The translations under genes and the position numbers were made by a program. Below are positions 1 through 9,194 of a stretch of DNA of 64,000 nt, piece after piece. How positions within the stretch are numbered: the stretch's first letter is position 1; every line of letters starts with the position of its first letter. Source of the stretch: Caballeronia cordobensis (GTDB taxonomy: Bacteria; Pseudomonadota; Gammaproteobacteria; Burkholderiales; Burkholderiaceae); NCBI RefSeq assembly GCF_001544575.2, contig NZ_FCNY02000022.1:53742-117741 (forward strand). The letters are read 5' to 3'. The notes beneath the pieces were generated by a model. It was not told where the DNA came from and did no database searches. It saw only the letters and a program-made list of their open reading frames with translations.

Positions 1-1185
1 TTGCGGACCCGTGGTGACGACGCGCCAGCGGCCGTCGTCGCCGTCACGTGTGGCGATGCCGCGCTGGAACTCGGTGCGGCCCGCGCGCTTTTTCATCGGC
101 TCGACGCTGTTCGCGCGGATCGCCGTGAGCGGCTGGCGCGTCGCGCCGGACATCGCCAGAAGCGCCTCGCGCACGATGAAGTAGAACGTGGCCATCACGG
201 CGACCGGATTGCCCGGCAAACCGAAGAACAGCGCCGATTCGCCCGTTCCCGCGCGCTCGCCCGACCACAGGCGGCCGAATGCGAGCGGCCGTCCGGGGCG
301 CATCGCGATTTTCCAGAAGGCGACGTCGCCGAGCGAATTCATGAGCTCGCGCGTGAAGTCCGCATCGCCGACCGAGACGCCGCCCGAACTGATGACGACG
401 TCCGCGCGTTCCGTTGCCTCGCGCAGCGCTTTTTCGAGCGACGCGCGGTCGTCGCGGACGATGCCGAGATCGACGGTTTCGACGTTCAGCCGCTTCAGCA
501 TCGCGAAGAGCGTGTAGCGATTGCTGTCGTAAAGGCTGCCCGGGCTCAGCGGTTCGCCGACCGAGCGCAATTCGTCGCCCGTCGAAAAAAACGCGACGGT
601 GAGGCGCTTGTGCACGGCCACTTCGCCGATGCCGAGCGACGCGAGCAAGCCGAGATCCGACGCGCGCACGATGCGGCCCGCGATCAGCGCGGGTTTGCCT
701 TGCGCGAGATCTTCGCCCGACAGGCGGCGGTTCTGGCCGGCGCGAATCGCCGCGGTGGAAAAGCGGATCGCGTCGCCCTCGCGGGTGACGAGTTCCTGCG
801 GCACGACCGTGTCGCAGCCGGGCGGAATCAGCGCGCCCGTCATGATGCGCACGCACTGGCCCGCGTGCAGGGCGGCATCGAACGGCTTGCCGGCGAGCGC
901 CGTGCCCGCGACAGCCAGATCCAGCGTCGCGCCGCCCGCGAGCTCCGCGCCGGCGAAGGCGTAGCCGTCCATGGCGGAATTATCGAAGGCAGGTACGTCG
1001 ATGGGTGAGATCACGTCTTCGGCGAGCACGCGGCCAAGCGCGTCGACCAAACCCACGCGCTCGCCCTGCGCGTTCCGCGTGCGCGGCACGGCCCATTGAC
1101 GCACGATGTCCTGCGCGGCGGTAACGGGCAGCGCGTTCGGATCGTAATGGGCGACGCAGGCGGAGAATTCCTTAGACGTGGTCAT
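1..1185 (-). CDS. moeA: Molybdopterin molybdenumtransferase MoeA (3' end outside window)
   Basis: The protein inserts molybdate into adenylylated molybdopterin, the last common step of molybdenum cofactor synthesis in the cytoplasm. The reading frame starts at an ATG (MTTSKEFSACVAHYDPNALP) and runs open for 395 codons to the window edge, so only the last few residues are missing from a family of about 400-430 residues. A typical MoeA N-terminal stretch is visible: 'VGLVDALGRVLAEDV', then 'PAFDNSAMDGYA', the family's conserved substrate-binding segment. It lies downstream of mobA and moaA on the same strand, with a 135-base gap to mobA, so this is a molybdenum cofactor cluster. The family assignment rests on recognised motifs and the neighbours. 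Confidence 0.93.
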   Translation of the reverse strand, partial: MTTSKEFSACVAHYDPNALPVTAAQDIVRQWAVPRTRNAQGERVGLVDALGRVLAEDVISPIDVPAFDNSAMDGYAFAGAELAGGATLDLAVAGTALAGKPFDAALHAGQCVRIMTGALIPPGCDTVVPQELVTREGDAIRFSTAAIRAGQNRRLSGEDLAQGKPALIAGRIVRASDLGLLASLGIGEVAVHKRLTVAFFSTGDELRSVGEPLSPGSLYDSNRYTLFAMLKRLNVETVDLGIVRDDRASLEKALREATERADVVISSGGVSVGDADFTRELMNSLGDVAFWKIAMRPGRPLAFGRLWSGERAGTGESALFFGLPGNPVAVMATFYFIVREALLAMSGATRQPLTAIRANSVEPMKKRAGRTEFQRGIATRDGDDGRWRVVTTGPQ

Positions 1186-1320
1186 GAATCGGCGTGGATC
1201 GCGGCCGGTGCCCGGCGAAGAAGCAGCCACGAGGCCGCGCGGTGGTTGAGCGTCCGGACGCCGGATGCCGTTACGGCGGATCGAGCGAACAGGCGGGTTG
1301 CAACGGTCGGATTACAGCAA

Positions 1321-1941
1321 TCAATGGCGTTCGAGCTCGGCGAGTTGCTGTAAATCATTGATATTGTAAAACGGGCGTTCATCGTGAAATCGCACTTCGG
1401 CCGCCGTGTGGCGCGCGTACCACGCGCGGACTTTGCGCTCGCCGGCGTCGAGCCAGGCGTCGAGATCGTCCGCGAGAGCGGTGCGTAAAAGCGCGAAAAC
1501 CGGATGCGCGCTGACCTCGCCGGAGGCATCGACCGTTGCGGCGTAGGCAATGTCGGCGCGCTTTGCGTCGAGCGCGTGCATCAATGCGGCGCCGAGGTGT
1601 TCGTCGACGAAAGGCGCGTCGCACGGCGCGATCAGCAGGAATTCGGTGGTCGCGGCATGCAGCGCGGCGGCGATGCCGGCGAGCGGGCCGGGAAAGTCCG
1701 CACGCGTGTCGGCGATGACACGCGCGCCGAACGCAGCGCCCAGGCGCGCGTAATCGTCGAGGGAACGATTCGCGCTGATCAGCACCGCGGCTGCCTGAGG
1801 CGCGACGCGCCGCAGCACGTGCAGCGCGAGCGGCTCGCCGTGCAAAAGCTGCATGCCCTTGTCGACGCCGCCCATGCGCGAGCCGCGTCCGCCCGCGAGC
1901 ACGAGCGCGGTGACATTCGAGGATGAATGGACGTTCAGCAC
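1321..1941 (-). CDS. mobA: Molybdenum cofactor guanylyltransferase MobA
   Basis: MobA joins GMP from GTP to molybdenum-molybdopterin, giving the guanine dinucleotide cofactor used by DMSO-reductase-type enzymes such as nitrate reductase and formate dehydrogenase. The 206-residue product has the nucleotidyltransferase signature 'LAGGRGSRMGGVDKG' at about residues 16-30 and the metal-binding 'APCDAPF' near residue 107, in a single Rossmann-like domain of normal length. It starts 16 bases after moaA ends, so the two are probably co-transcribed, with moeA following. The cluster suggests the host uses molybdoenzymes of the guanine dinucleotide type; none is encoded in this window. Confidence 0.93.
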   Translation of the reverse strand: MLNVHSSSNVTALVLAGGRGSRMGGVDKGMQLLHGEPLALHVLRRVAPQAAAVLISANRSLDDYARLGAAFGARVIADTRADFPGPLAGIAAALHAATTEFLLIAPCDAPFVDEHLGAALMHALDAKRADIAYAATVDASGEVSAHPVFALLRTALADDLDAWLDAGERKVRAWYARHTAAEVRFHDERPFYNINDLQQLAELERH

Positions 1942-1957
1942 GAGCAGGCAGCCCGGC

Positions 1958-3121
1958 TCAGCCGCCGATGTACGACATTTCGACGCGAGGCGAATCCTCG
2001 CGCGATGGCGCCGATGCGCTCCCGCGCAGTTGCGAATAGCGGTCGCCGCGTGCCTGCCAGATGCGCGCGATGGCGGTCGCGACTTCGTCGTCGCTCGCGC
2101 CGCTGCGGATCAGGCCGCGCAGATCGTGGCCGGATACCGCGAAGAGACACAGATACAGCTTGCCTTCCGTCGAAAGCCGCGCGCGCGTGCAATCGCCGCA
2201 GAAGGCGCGCGTCACGCTGGAAATCACGCCGATTTCGCCGCTGCCGTCGCGATAGCCCCAGCGTTGCGCCGTTTCGGCGGCGGTGTGCGCTTCGAGCGGG
2301 TCGAGCGGAAAATGCGCGCCGATGCGCTCGACGACCTGCGCCGACGGCAGCACTTCGCTCATGTTCCAGCCGTTCGACGCCCCGACATCCATATATTCGA
2401 TGAAACGCAGGACCGCGCCGCTGCCTTTGAAATGGCGCGCCATCGGCACGATTTCCTGGTCGTTCGTGCCGCGCTTCACGACCATATTGATCTTGATCGG
2501 ATCGAGCCCGGCGGCTTGCGCCGTTTCGATGCCGTCCAGCACGTCCGCGACGGCGAAATCGGCGTCGTTCATGCGGCGAAAGAGCGCGTCGTCGAGCGCG
2601 TCGAGGCTGACCGTGACGCGCGAGAGGCCCGCGTCTCTCAGAGAACGCGCCTTGCGCGCGAGCAGCGAGCCGTTCGTCGTGAGCGTGAGGTCGAGCGGGC
2701 GGCCTTCGGGCGTGCGCAAAAGCGCGAGCCGTTCGATCAGGAATTCGATGTTCTTGCGCAGAAGCGGCTCGCCGCCCGTGAGACGGATTTTTTCAACGCC
2801 ATGCGCGACGAACACGCGCGCGAGCCGTTCGATTTCCTCGAACGAGAGCAGGGCGGCGTGCGGGAGAAACTGGTAGTCCTTGTCGAACACTTCGCGCGGC
2901 ATGCAGTAGACGCAGCGGAAGTTGCAGCGATCCGTGACGGAGATGCGCAGGTCGCGCAGCGGGCGCGCGAGCGTGTCCGTGAGCAGCCCGGACGGCGACG
3001 TCGCGGTGCCGGCAAAGTCCGGTATCGAGCTGACATCGGCCAGGGGAATGATGCGTCGGGACATGATGACTCGGGGCTCGCCTCGGCCGCGATGGCCTTG
3101 TTCGATGGATGATTGATTCAT
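1958..3121 (-). CDS. moaA: GTP 3',8-cyclase MoaA (radical SAM)
   Basis: MoaA converts GTP to 3',8-cyclo-7,8-dihydro-GTP, the first step of molybdopterin synthesis. The radical-SAM cluster motif 'CNFRCVYC' (CxxxCxxC) lies at about residues 67-74. A second iron-sulfur motif, 'CGDC' with a further Cys about 13 residues on, lies near the C-terminus. The protein ends in Gly-Gly ('SYIGG'), the C-terminal tail that takes part in catalysis in this family. Two starts are possible: the ATG at 3121 (387 residues) or an internal ATG at 3064 (MSRRIIPLADV, 368 residues). The first 19 residues are poor in recognisable sequence, so the shorter form is plausible. It leads the moaA-mobA-moeA group. Confidence 0.95.
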   Translation of the reverse strand: MNQSSIEQGHRGRGEPRVIMSRRIIPLADVSSIPDFAGTATSPSGLLTDTLARPLRDLRISVTDRCNFRCVYCMPREVFDKDYQFLPHAALLSFEEIERLARVFVAHGVEKIRLTGGEPLLRKNIEFLIERLALLRTPEGRPLDLTLTTNGSLLARKARSLRDAGLSRVTVSLDALDDALFRRMNDADFAVADVLDGIETAQAAGLDPIKINMVVKRGTNDQEIVPMARHFKGSGAVLRFIEYMDVGASNGWNMSEVLPSAQVVERIGAHFPLDPLEAHTAAETAQRWGYRDGSGEIGVISSVTRAFCGDCTRARLSTEGKLYLCLFAVSGHDLRGLIRSGASDDEVATAIARIWQARGDRYSQLRGSASAPSREDSPRVEMSYIGG

Positions 3122-3216
3122 CCCATTTTAGCGGAACCGCGCCGTCAAGACAGTAGGCCCCCTAGTGACACGGCGTCCCGGTTTTCCCGCAGTGTCAGGC
3201 GGTTTTGCCCGTGCAA

Positions 3217-3251
3217 TGAAAAACGCCATCGATCCGAAAATCGATGGCGTT
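3217..3251 (-). terminator. Intrinsic terminator of rne
   Basis: A perfect 12-base inverted repeat (AACGCCATCGAT at 3222-3233 and ATCGATGGCGTT at 3240-3251) with a 6-base loop. Read on the minus strand it is followed by a T-rich run at 3217-3221. It sits 50 bases past the rne stop codon and separates rne from moaA. Confidence 0.85.
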
Positions 3252-3301
3252 GACGGACTGCCGCCGGATCGCGCAGGCGACCCGGCTCACGCGGCTCGCG
3301 C

Positions 3302-6300
3302 TCAGTGGATGCTCTTGCCGGTTTCCACTTGTTGCATCGGCGTGGTGTCGGCCGGCGGAAGCGGCTTGCGCTCGCGCGGCACGCGCACCGGCGCCGGCTC
3401 GCGCGCGGCGGCCGCATTCGCTTCGCGCAGCTTGCCTTCGTCCGTGTTGACCCAGACGAGGCCTGCGTGCTCCAGCATCGGCTGAAGCGCGGCGACAGCG
3501 ATCGGCGTCGACGTCGCGGGCGCGGCGGGCGCAGCCACCTTCACCGGCTCCGAAACCACGGCGACCGGTTCGCTGGCCGCGACGCTCGCTTGCGTTTCCA
3601 CTTCCGCTTCCGTGCGCTCGACCGGCTTCACCGGCTCGACCGCGGTCGCTTCGGGCGTCGGCGCGACCGCTGCGGTTTTCACCGGCTCGGCAGGCTCGGC
3701 GGGTTCCGTCACGGCGACGGGTGCCGGCGCTTGCGCTTGCACGACAGGCTCAGCCGGCGCTTCGACGGCGGCAGGCTTCGGCTCTTCCGTCTTGACGGCG
3801 GGCACGAACGGGTCTGCCATCTGCGGCTCGGCGGTCTTCGGCGACGGGCCGAACGGATTCTCGACCTCGGGCGCCGGGGCGGGCTTCGCGAAGAGATCGA
3901 ACGTCGTCGGCTCGGGCGTTTGCGCCTTCAGTTCGAATGGCTCGGCTTCGGCGGCACGCGCAACCGGCGCTTCTTCGGCGGCGGCGGGCGCTTCTGCTTG
4001 CGGCTTCGCTTCGACCGGCTCGGCGACGGGTTGAGCAACCGGCTGAGCAACGGGTTGAGCAGCAGCTTCGACGACAGGCTGCTCGGCCTCTTGCGGGACG
4101 GCAGGGCGCGTCTCGCGGCGGGCCGCCGCTTCCTGCGCGGCTTCGGCGTCGAACACGCCGGCTTGCGCGGACACGCTTTCCGCTGCGCCTTCCGATTCCG
4201 CGACGTCGGCTGCGTGATTCACGGTCATGCCGTCCTCATCGCGATCGCGACGGCCGCCACGACGGCCACGGCGACGGCGACGGCGCTCTTCGCCATCGCG
4301 CGCGGCCGCTTGATCGGCGGATGCGGCGTCGAAGCCGGTCTGTTGCGCGTCGACGTCGACTTGCACCGTTTCGACGATCTCCGACGCCACGGTTTCGCTC
4401 TGGGTCAGCGCCTCGACGGCGGCTTCCGGTTGCGGCTTGCGGCGCTCGCCGCGTTCCGGACGGTCGGCGCGCTCGCCTCGATCCGGACGCTCGCGGCGTT
4501 CCTGACGCTCGCCCGCCTCCGGACGCGCGGCGCGTTCCGCGTTGCGATCGCGCGGCTCACGTGCCTCGCGCGGTTCACGCGCTTCACGCGGCTCGCGTGC
4601 CTCACGCGGTTCCCGGGTTTCACGCGGCTCGCGCGCTTCACGCGGTTCGCGGACCTCGCGCAGTTCACGGCCTTCCCGGCCGCCGCGCGCCTCGCGGTCT
4701 TCCCGACGCGCGCCCTGACGGCCCGCGCCATTGCCAGCCGGCGTCGCGCCAGCCGCTGCGCCTTCGCGCGGAGCGCTGCCGCTGCGACGGTTACGGTTGC
4801 GATCGCCGCCGCCCGTGCGCTCGCCGCGCTCACGCTGCGGGCGCGCGGCCGGTTGCGCTTCGGCGGGAGCCGGCGCGGGTTGCGCCGCCGGCTGAATGCC
4901 GAACAGATTCTTGATCCAGGCGATGAAACCGCCGCTCGCCGCCACCGGCGCCACAGCGGGCGCGGCCTCGACAGGCGCGGGTTTGACCGGTGCGCTCGGT
5001 GCGGGCTTTTCGGGCGTGATGCCCTTCACGGCCGCTTCCTGCTTCGGCTTCACTTCTTCGGTGCGCTTGCTGTAGCCGGTTTCCGATTCCAGCTCGCTCG
5101 CCGCTTCCACGGCCATCTTCCACGAAGCGCGCGGATCGTCCAGACGCGCATCGTCGTGACGCAGACGTTCCAGCTTGTAGTGCGGCGTTTCGAGATGCTT
5201 GTTCGGGATCAGAACGACGTTGACCTTGAAGCGCGACTCGATCTTGTTGATTTCCGAGCGCTTTTCGTTCAGCAGGAAGGCGGTCACTTCGACCGGCACC
5301 TGGCAGTGGATCGCCGCGGTGTTTTCCTTCATCGCTTCTTCCTGAATGATCCGCAGCACTTGCAGCGCGGACGATTCGGTATCGCGGATATGACCCGTGC
5401 CGTTGCAGCGCGGGCACGTCACGTGGCTGCCTTCCGAGAGCGCCGGACGCAGCCGCTGGCGCGACAGTTCCATCAGGCCGAAGCGCGAAATCTTGCCCAT
5501 TTGTACGCGGGCACGATCGTGCTTGAGCGCGTCTTTCAGGCGCTGCTCGACTTCGCGCTGGCTCTTGGCCGATTCCATGTCGATGAAATCGATCACGATC
5601 AGGCCGCCGAGATCGCGCAGACGAAGCTGGCGCGCGACTTCGTCGGCGGCTTCGAGATTCGTGCGCGTCGCGGTTTCCTCGATGTCCGCGCCCTTGGTCG
5701 CGCGCGCCGAGTTCACGTCGATGGCGACGAGCGCCTCGGTGTGATCGATCACGATCGCGCCGCCCGAGGGCAGCGGCACCGTGCGCGAGTACGCCGTTTC
5801 GATCTGGTGCTCGATCTGGAAGCGCGAGAAGAGCGGCACGTCGTCGTGATAGCGCTTCACCTTCGAGAGGTTGTCGGGCATCACGATATCCATGAAGGCG
5901 CGCGCCTGATCATGGATTTCGGTCGTGTCGATGAGGATTTCGCCGATATCCGGCTGGAAGTAGTCGCGAATCGCGCGGATGACGAGGCTCGATTCGAGAT
6001 AAATCAGCATCGGCTGGCCGGCGACGCCGCTCTGCGACGCGGCTTCGATCGCGCGCCACAGTTGCATCAGGTAGTTCAGGTCCCACTGGAGCTCTTCCGC
6101 CGAACGGCCGATGCCCGCCGTGCGCGCGATGATGCTCATGCCTTCCGGCAGTTCGAGCTGCGCCATGGTTTCGCGCAGTTCTTGCCGCTCGTCGCCCTCG
6201 ATCCGGCGCGACACGCCGCCGCCGCGCGGGTTGTTCGGCATCAGCACGAGGTAACGGCCGGCCAGCGAGATGAACGTGGTCAGCGCCGCGCCCTTGTTGC

Positions 6301-6625
6301 CGCGCTCTTCCTTCTCGACCTGAACGATGAGTTCCTGGCCTTCGCGCAGCGCATCTTGAATGCGCGCGGAACGCATCTCGACGCCGTCGCGGAAATACTG
6401 GCGTGCGACTTCCTTGAACGGCAGGAAGCCGTGGCGATCTTCGCCGTAGTTGACGAAGCAGGCCTCGAGCGACGGCTCGATGCGGGTGACGACTCCCTTG
6501 TAGATGTTGCCTTTGCGCTGTTCGCGCCCGGCAGTTTCGATATCGATGTCGATGAGCTTCTGCCCATCGACGATGGCGACGCGCAATTCTTCTTGCTGCG
6601 TCGCGTTAAACAGCATGCGTTTCAT
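3302..6625 (-). CDS. rne: Ribonuclease E
   Basis: This is the main endoribonuclease of mRNA decay and of rRNA and tRNA processing, and usually the scaffold of the degradosome. The 1107-residue product begins 'MKRMLFNATQQEELRVAIVD', followed by an S1 RNA-binding domain (about 35-120) and the RNase E/G catalytic core. Core signatures include 'VAIDVNSARATKG' and 'GGLIVIDFIDM', which carry the two metal-binding aspartates. The zinc-link 'CPRCNGTG' lies near residue 405. After about residue 520 the chain is low-complexity: Arg/Glu-rich repeats, a run of Arg near 'RRRRRGRRGG', then a long Pro/Ala/Val/Glu stretch with 'QPVA' repeats. The Arg-rich part is expected to bind RNA. The short C-terminal end 'VETGKSIH' lies just before the terminator. 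A long unassigned region upstream is the likely leader. Confidence 0.97.
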   Translation of the reverse strand: MKRMLFNATQQEELRVAIVDGQKLIDIDIETAGREQRKGNIYKGVVTRIEPSLEACFVNYGEDRHGFLPFKEVARQYFRDGVEMRSARIQDALREGQELIVQVEKEERGNKGAALTTFISLAGRYLVLMPNNPRGGGVSRRIEGDERQELRETMAQLELPEGMSIIARTAGIGRSAEELQWDLNYLMQLWRAIEAASQSGVAGQPMLIYLESSLVIRAIRDYFQPDIGEILIDTTEIHDQARAFMDIVMPDNLSKVKRYHDDVPLFSRFQIEHQIETAYSRTVPLPSGGAIVIDHTEALVAIDVNSARATKGADIEETATRTNLEAADEVARQLRLRDLGGLIVIDFIDMESAKSQREVEQRLKDALKHDRARVQMGKISRFGLMELSRQRLRPALSEGSHVTCPRCNGTGHIRDTESSALQVLRIIQEEAMKENTAAIHCQVPVEVTAFLLNEKRSEINKIESRFKVNVVLIPNKHLETPHYKLERLRHDDARLDDPRASWKMAVEAASELESETGYSKRTEEVKPKQEAAVKGITPEKPAPSAPVKPAPVEAAPAVAPVAASGGFIAWIKNLFGIQPAAQPAPAPAEAQPAARPQRERGERTGGGDRNRNRRSGSAPREGAAAGATPAGNGAGRQGARREDREARGGREGRELREVREPREAREPRETREPREAREPREAREPREAREPRDRNAERAARPEAGERQERRERPDRGERADRPERGERRKPQPEAAVEALTQSETVASEIVETVQVDVDAQQTGFDAASADQAAARDGEERRRRRRGRRGGRRDRDEDGMTVNHAADVAESEGAAESVSAQAGVFDAEAAQEAAARRETRPAVPQEAEQPVVEAAAQPVAQPVAQPVAEPVEAKPQAEAPAAAEEAPVARAAEAEPFELKAQTPEPTTFDLFAKPAPAPEVENPFGPSPKTAEPQMADPFVPAVKTEEPKPAAVEAPAEPVVQAQAPAPVAVTEPAEPAEPVKTAAVAPTPEATAVEPVKPVERTEAEVETQASVAASEPVAVVSEPVKVAAPAAPATSTPIAVAALQPMLEHAGLVWVNTDEGKLREANAAAAREPAPVRVPRERKPLPPADTTPMQQVETGKSIH
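4551..4670 (-). repeat. 18-base tandem repeat inside rne
   Basis: Six and a half head-to-tail copies of an 18-base unit, starting at 4551, 4569, 4587, 4605, 4623, 4641 and 4659 and diverged mainly at third codon positions. They encode the six-residue unit Arg-Glu-Pro-Arg-Glu-Ala in the disordered RNA-binding tail of RNase E. Copy number could change by slippage without breaking the frame. Confidence 0.9.
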
Positions 6626-7535
6626 GAAACGGCTCCAGAGCAGCTTTCGCTTCCCCTCGTCATGCGAATCGGCGTCGGTGATCGCGCATCGCGATCACGC
6701 GCTCGAAGCGGGAAGGTGGGCGTGCCACGCTTTTTTGTGTGTTGTCACAAAGCACGCTGGAGCGGGACTTCTGGCGGGAGAATTGCCGAAAGCAGGCGCG
6801 CGGCGAACGAGCCGGCCGCGCCGTGGGGCACATGCGAACAATCGAAAAGACGCCGACGCGATTGTCTGGCGCGACGGAGGATGAACGGCGGCGCCGCGGC
6901 GTCGCGCGTCTCAAATTTGACGCGCTAGACGCAAGGGCGCTCTTGCAACAGAGCCTGATTCCTCCCGACGGCAGCAGCAAAGCGGGGTCGGAAGCGCGCA
7001 GGCCGCGACATGCTCGCGGTGCTGCGCTACCGACCCTCAGCCTTGCGGCTCGACCGCGCCGGCTCGACCGCGGGCTTCTCAGCCGCCAGCGGTTCAACCG
7101 TGTCTCGTCTCGTTGCGACGCTTTGTTTCGTATCGCGCTTCGCAGCAATCAGCGCAGCAGCGATTCACGTCGTCGATGGTTCGCAATCCGGCGAGCCGCG
7201 ACTTGCCTTTTTCTCCCGCGCGATGGCAGGGCAGATTGGGGCGGGCGTCCGGCTGGTTCGCCGGGCGCCGTCGCTTCTCGCCGAAAAAATTCTTTTTGAC
7301 CAAAAATCCGTTACCGGCGGCGATCGACTCGACCGAACGCGCCTGTGGGCTCCGTCCTTGCCGGTGATATCGCCGTGCGTGCAACTTGTCGCTCTTCGAT
7401 TTCAGGGTGAGCAACCGACCTTGGGCGCAAGTAAAATAATGGTTTATCGCTTGCACCTTTACAGTCTGACCAATCACGGCCGCCGCTTGATCGTAAGCTG
7501 CGACTTTTTCAGGCTGCTCGCAAATTATATTCAGA
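6626..7535. other. 910-base gap between divergent rne and rluC
   Basis: I find no convincing gene here: the open frames have no recognisable domains and overlap each other. The half next to rne is GC-rich; the half next to rluC becomes A/T-rich from about 7270. A nested palindrome lies at 6904-6925: GCGCGTC and GACGCGC flank an internal palindrome, TCAAATTTGA. Long rne leaders that take part in autoregulation are known in enterobacteria, so part of this region is probably the rne 5' untranslated leader; that is inference. A TATATT box lies at 7526-7531, very close to the rluC start. Confidence 0.55.
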
Positions 7536-8534
7536 ATGAATGAGTTAGGCAAAACATCCCATAAACAGGTCGCAAGCGAACAGGTATCGATGATCGAAGT
7601 CGACGAGACCGCCGCCGGTCAGCGAATCGATAATTTTCTGTTGCGCGTCTGCAAAGGCGTCCCGAAAAGCCATATTTACCGGATTCTGCGCAGCGGCGAA
7701 GTGCGCGTGAACAAAGGCCGCATCGACGCCGCGTATCGGCTTGCGCTGGGCGATCTCGTGCGCGTGCCGCCCATCCGCACCGCGCAGGCGGACGAAGCGC
7801 CGGTGTCGTCGAACGCGCCCGCCGCCGAATTCCCGATCCTCTTCGAGGACGACCATCTGATCGTCATCGACAAACCGTCCGGCGTTGCGGTGCACGGCGG
7901 CAGCGGCGTCGCATTCGGCGTGATCGAGCAGCTTCGCAATGCGCGGCCGCACGCGAAATTCCTCGAATTGGTGCATCGGCTGGATCGCGAGACGTCGGGC
8001 GTGCTGATGCTCGCGAAAAAGCGTTCCGCGCTCGTCCATCTGCACGAGCAGATCCGCGAAAATCGCGTCGACAAGCGGTATTACGCGGTCGGACACGGCG
8101 ATTGGCAGAGCGATTGGGGCCGCCGGCGCGCCGTGAAAGCGCCGCTGCACAAGTACGTGGCGGCGGACGGCGAGCGGCGCGTGCGCATTCAGGAAAACGG
8201 GCTGCCGTCGCATACGGTCTTTAATCTGATCGAGCGCTGGCGCGACTATGTGTGGGTCGAGGCGGAACTGAAGACGGGCCGCACGCATCAGATTCGCGTG
8301 CATATGGCGAGCATCGGCCTGCCGATCGCGGGCGACGCCAAATACGGCGATTTCGCGTTGAACAAGGAGCTCGCGCGGCCGAGCGCGAAACCGTCGCTCA
8401 AGCGCATGTTCTTGCACGCTTACCGGCTGAAAATCACGCATCCGGCGACGGGCGAGCCGTTGCAACTGGAAGCGCCGCTGCCGGCGGAGTGCCGGCGCTT
8501 CATCGAGCAACTCAAAAACCAAGAGACATCGTAA
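7536..8534 (+). CDS. rluC: 23S rRNA pseudouridine synthase RluC
   Basis: The enzyme makes pseudouridine at three sites of 23S rRNA (955, 2504 and 2580 in E. coli). The 332-residue product has an N-terminal S4 RNA-binding domain (about 25-80, 'DNFLLRVCKGVPKSHIYRI') and a RluA-type catalytic domain with 'HRLDRETSG' near residue 150, which carries the catalytic aspartate. 'GRTHQIRVH', a second family signature, lies further on. The start gives MNELGKTSHK; a later ATG at 7590 is possible but would lose residues that look conserved. The next gene follows with no gap. RluC rather than RluD is favoured because the gene stands next to rne, as in E. coli. Confidence 0.93.
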   Translation: MNELGKTSHKQVASEQVSMIEVDETAAGQRIDNFLLRVCKGVPKSHIYRILRSGEVRVNKGRIDAAYRLALGDLVRVPPIRTAQADEAPVSSNAPAAEFPILFEDDHLIVIDKPSGVAVHGGSGVAFGVIEQLRNARPHAKFLELVHRLDRETSGVLMLAKKRSALVHLHEQIRENRVDKRYYAVGHGDWQSDWGRRRAVKAPLHKYVAADGERRVRIQENGLPSHTVFNLIERWRDYVWVEAELKTGRTHQIRVHMASIGLPIAGDAKYGDFALNKELARPSAKPSLKRMFLHAYRLKITHPATGEPLQLEAPLPAECRRFIEQLKNQETS

Positions 8535-9194
8535 ATGGCGCGGCAGCAATTCGATTTGATCGTTTTCGACTGGGACGGCACGCTGATGGATTCGACCGTC
8601 CACATCACGCGCAGCATTCAGGCCGCGTGCCGCGACCTCGGGCTGCCGGTGCCGGCGGATGAATCCGCGAGCTACGTGATCGGCCTCGGCCTGAAGGACG
8701 CACTGCAGATCTGCGCGCCGACGCTCGATCCGTCCGAGTATCCGCGGCTGGCCGAGCGTTATCGCTTCCATTTTCTGACCACCGGCCAGAAAACCGAGCT
8801 TTTCCACGGCGTGCGCGAACTGCTTCAGGAACTGCGCGATCTCGGCTATTTTCTCGCGGTTGCGACCGGCAAGAGCCGCGTGGGGCTGAATCGCGCGCTC
8901 GACGAATCGCGGCTCACGAGCCTTTTCGACAGCACGCGCTGCGCCGACGAAACCTTCTCGAAGCCGCATCCGGCGATGCTCCAGGAACTCACCCGCGAGC
9001 TTGGTCAGGATCTCGCGCGCACGGTGATGATCGGTGACACCACGCACGACCTGCAAATGGCGATCAACGCCGGCGCGGCGGGCATCGGCGTCGGATACGG
9101 CGCGCATCCGGCGGATTCGCTCGCGGCGCTCGGGCCGCAGTTCTGCGCGGACAGCGTCGCTTCCCTCGCCGGCTGGCTGCGGGAGCACGCATGA
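8535..9194 (+). CDS. HAD-family phosphatase (Gph-like)
   Basis: This is a 219-residue haloacid dehalogenase hydrolase. Motif I 'FDWDGTLMDST' carries the two catalytic aspartates at the N-terminus, an alpha-helical cap domain follows, motif II Thr is in 'VATGKS', and motif IV is in 'MIGDTTHDL'. It resembles phosphoglycolate phosphatase and related small-molecule phosphatases; the substrate cannot be read from the sequence. The start ATG directly follows the rluC stop and the end overlaps the Rieske gene by 4 bases, so it belongs to one transcript with both. Confidence 0.88.
   Translation: MARQQFDLIVFDWDGTLMDSTVHITRSIQAACRDLGLPVPADESASYVIGLGLKDALQICAPTLDPSEYPRLAERYRFHFLTTGQKTELFHGVRELLQELRDLGYFLAVATGKSRVGLNRALDESRLTSLFDSTRCADETFSKPHPAMLQELTRELGQDLARTVMIGDTTHDLQMAINAGAAGIGVGYGAHPADSLAALGPQFCADSVASLAGWLREHA

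Noticed and set aside
4551..4670. Regular repeats that might suggest a CRISPR array
   Set aside because: The units are 18 bases with no spacers, in frame within rne, and encode a protein repeat.
3305..6928. A 1207-codon open frame on the plus strand, antisense to rne
   Set aside because: It mirrors the rne coding strand in a high-GC sequence, with a composition full of Arg, Leu, Phe and His and no recognisable domain. The opposite strand is plainly RNase E.
6739..7552. Several overlapping open frames on both strands in the rne-rluC gap
   Set aside because: None has a domain, a plausible ribosome-binding site or coding-like composition, and they overlap each other in different frames.
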